DNA from: Alphaproteobacteria bacterium
GTDB lineage: Bacteria; Pseudomonadota; Alphaproteobacteria; Reyranellales; Reyranellaceae
Length of the DNA stretch: 64,000 nt
NCBI GenBank assembly: GCA_019635875.1
Contig: JAHBYP010000002.1
Span: 744,001 to 808,000 of the forward strand
Direction of reading: 5' to 3'
Positions 59,998 to 64,000 of this stretch are shown here, piece by piece. A program made the translations under genes and the position numbers. The first letter of the stretch is position 1, and each line of letters starts with the position of its first letter. Under the pieces are notes generated by a model, which ran no database searches, had not been told where the DNA came from, and saw only the letters and a program-made list of their open reading frames with translations.

Positions 59998-60900
59998 ATG
60001 ACGCCCGACTTCGCCACCCTGCTCGCCGCCGCACAGGACCGACCCTTCGCCTTCATTGTCGGCTGGCCGGTCGAGCATTCGCGCTCGCCACTGATCCACG
60101 GCTACTGGCTGCAGGAGCGCGGCATCGACGGCTTCTACGGCCGTCTCGCCGTGGCGCCGGGCGGCGCGGCGCTGCGCGCCACGCTCGATTTCATCCGCAG
60201 CACGCCGCATGCGCGCGGCTGCAACCTCACCCTGCCGCACAAGATCGATGTGCTGGGCATGCTCGATCACGTCGATGCCGGCGCGACGCGGATCGGCGCG
60301 GTCAACACCGTGGTGAAGCGCGCCGACGGCACGCTGGAGGGACGCAACACCGACGCCTTCGGCTTCATCGCCGCCCTGCGCGCCGGTGCGCCGAGCTGGA
60401 AGCCGGACGCGGCGCCGGCGGTCGTGCTGGGTGCCGGCGGTGCGGCGCGCGCGGTATGTCACGCGCTGGTCGATGCCGGTGTACCTGAGCTGCGCCTGCT
60501 CAATCGCACGCGTCAAACGGCGATCGACCTCGGCGCGCAGGTGACGCCGAAGGACGGCCGCACGGTGGTGATCGACAACTGGGATCGGCGCGAGGCCGCA
60601 CTGGGCGGCGCGGGGCTACTGGTCAACACGACATCGCTGGGCATGAAGGGCATGCCGCCGCTGGAGCTCGATCTCGCCGCGCTGCCGGGCTCGGCGGTGG
60701 TCGACGACATCGTCTACGTGCTGCCGCTCGAGACCCCGCTGCTCGCGGCCGCCAGAGCGCGCGGCAACCTCACGGTCGACGGCCTCGACATGCTGCTGCA
60801 CCAGGCGCGGCCGGGCTTCGGCGCATGGTTCGACGTCGCGCTGCCCGAGGTGACGCCGGCATTGCGCCGCGCCGCCGCCGGCGATCTCGGCGCGCGCTGA
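59998..60900 (+). CDS. aroE: Shikimate dehydrogenase (NADP+)
   Basis: The 300-residue enzyme reduces 3-dehydroshikimate in chorismate synthesis. The substrate domain has FIVGWPVEHSRSPLIHGYW and GCNLTLPHKIDVLG (catalytic lysine), then IGAVNTVV and RNTDAFGF. The NADP domain is VVLGAGGAARAVCHALVDAG. It ends LPEVTPALRR. It starts 3 bp after maf. The maf-aroE pair is normal for alphaproteobacteria; in many, coaE and dnaQ follow directly, but here they lie behind and on the other strand. Confidence 0.95.
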   Translation: MTPDFATLLAAAQDRPFAFIVGWPVEHSRSPLIHGYWLQERGIDGFYGRLAVAPGGAALRATLDFIRSTPHARGCNLTLPHKIDVLGMLDHVDAGATRIGAVNTVVKRADGTLEGRNTDAFGFIAALRAGAPSWKPDAAPAVVLGAGGAARAVCHALVDAGVPELRLLNRTRQTAIDLGAQVTPKDGRTVVIDNWDRREAALGGAGLLVNTTSLGMKGMPPLELDLAALPGSAVVDDIVYVLPLETPLLAAARARGNLTVDGLDMLLHQARPGFGAWFDVALPEVTPALRRAAAGDLGAR

Positions 60901-60908
60901 GACGCTCT

Positions 60909-60972
60909 GTCATTCCGAGCGCAGCGAGGAATCCAGGGAGACGTCCAGATTCCTCGCTGCGCTCGGAATGAC
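60909..60972. repeat. Palindromic repeat, family 2, copy 7
   Basis: 24-bp perfect arms (60909-60932, 60949-60972), variant GTCATTCCGAGCGCAGCGAG instead of GTCATCCC, with both arms changed together. The compensating substitution suggests selection for the hairpin. It lies between convergent aroE and lptE. Confidence 0.88.
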
Positions 60973-60985
60973 GGTAAACCCGAAG

Positions 60986-61530
60986 CTACAGCCCGCGGCG
61001 CTGGCGGAAATACAGCGCCAGCTTCATGCGGATGTCCTCGGCGAGGTCGCGCGCCGTGCGCTCGCGCGCGTTCTCGCGCGCGGCCTCGGTGGCCGGCTGC
61101 GAGCGCGTCAGATCGAACCGCGCCACGGTGCGGCTGAAGCCCGCGGTGAGCGTGGCGCCGGCGGGATCGCGCAGGCTCCAGCTGGCGCTGACGTGCAGGG
61201 TCTGCAGCATTGCCACCTCGTCGAGACGGCGCAGCGGCGTCTGCTCGGACTCGCTGCGCGTCACCACCAGGTGATAGAGCGGCTGGCGCGGCTCGCCCCC
61301 GGGAGTGAGGTGGTCGATGAGCGCATTGCGCAGCACCTGCCCGCTGCGCTCGGCGATGGTGGCGATCCGGATCGCGGCGAGGTCGCCGCGCACGCCGCCT
61401 GCCGGCGCACCGGCCGGCGGCGTTCCTTCGTCGCCGCCGTAGAGCGGGCGCAGGCTGCAGGCGGAAAGCGCCGCGAGCGCCGCGAACATCAGGCCGCGCC
61501 GCGTCGCCTCGACGATGGCGCGGTGGCCGC

Positions 61531-61534
<4 letters not shown>
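60986..61534 (-). CDS. lptE: LPS-assembly lipoprotein LptE
   Basis: The 182-residue outer-membrane lipoprotein plugs LptD in lipopolysaccharide export. Signal and lipobox are [22 protein letters not shown], with the cysteine near residue 25 and the typical CGFRPLYG-like continuation. The mature domain has [24 protein letters not shown] and C-terminal [12 protein letters not shown]. It starts with GTG overlapping the leuS stop by 4 bp. The leuS-lptE order is standard in alphaproteobacteria. Confidence 0.88.

Positions 61535-64000
<2,466 letters not shown>

Overview
The window is about 64 kb of high-GC bacterial chromosome. Gene content and order point to an alphaproteobacterium. The evidence is the dispersed but complete set hemE/hemH/hemJ, PPRP, rho, mnmE, mnmG-rsmG-parA-parB, holA, secB, dnaQ, coaE, maf, aroE, lptE and leuS, the presence of HemJ rather than HemG/HemY, and an AztAB-type zinc ABC transporter. 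A Rhodospirillales/Reyranella-like or Hyphomicrobiales-like lineage is plausible, but the genus is inference. Two near-consensus parS sites at mnmG/rsmG, and the divergent hemE/PPRP pair, suggest that the window lies next to the chromosome origin.

Layout, 1-16.8 kb: a three-gene glycosyltransferase operon (leftward, cut by the window edge); a decayed glutathione S-transferase; a glyoxylate/2-hydroxyacid module (class V aminotransferase, divergent GntR/FCD regulator with a visible operator, fused FAD/Fe-S dehydrogenase); two divergent lipoproteins; rho; RidA; a LysE exporter; a tightly overlapping five-gene operon (CMD protein, two paralogous secreted proteins, GNAT, 3-hydroxyisobutyrate dehydrogenase-like); an RcnB-like secreted protein and a TRIC-type channel. 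16.9-30 kb: heme genes hemE-hemH-hemJ running left and PPRP running right from a 370-bp intergenic region (candidate oriC); a TPR membrane protein and glnD; a ComEA-like HhH protein, a GcvA-like LysR regulator, an M14 peptidase and mnmE.

30-47 kb: a sensor kinase with two stand-alone receivers; a gene-poor 0.7-kb stretch; mnmG-rsmG-parA-parB with embedded parS; two unrelated stand-alone cysteine-peptidase-like proteins (34.6-35.3 and 40.4-41.1 kb); a catabolic group (DapA-like, ICL/PEP-mutase-like, HpaB-like, MhpA-like); and a two-gene nucleotidyltransferase plus small coiled-coil cassette that looks acquired. 47-64 kb: HAD dehalogenase, holA, a zinc-uptake operon (a 44-residue His-rich membrane peptide, AztA, AztB) with a Zur-like box, DUF1223, EI24, gentisate dioxygenase, a PuuD-like amidotransferase, secB, dnaQ-coaE preceded by an AbrB/PemK toxin-antitoxin pair, quinone oxidoreductase, PCu(A)C-maf-aroE, lptE and leuS (cut by the window edge).

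Two families of short palindromic repeats occupy intergenic gaps: a 126-132-bp element with 25-bp terminal inverted repeats (three copies) and a smaller TCATCCCGAGCGCAGCGA-type inverted repeat (seven copies, mostly at convergent gene ends). I saw no tRNA, rRNA, CRISPR array, prophage or insertion sequence. Boundaries and motifs were read by eye; no similarity search was run.
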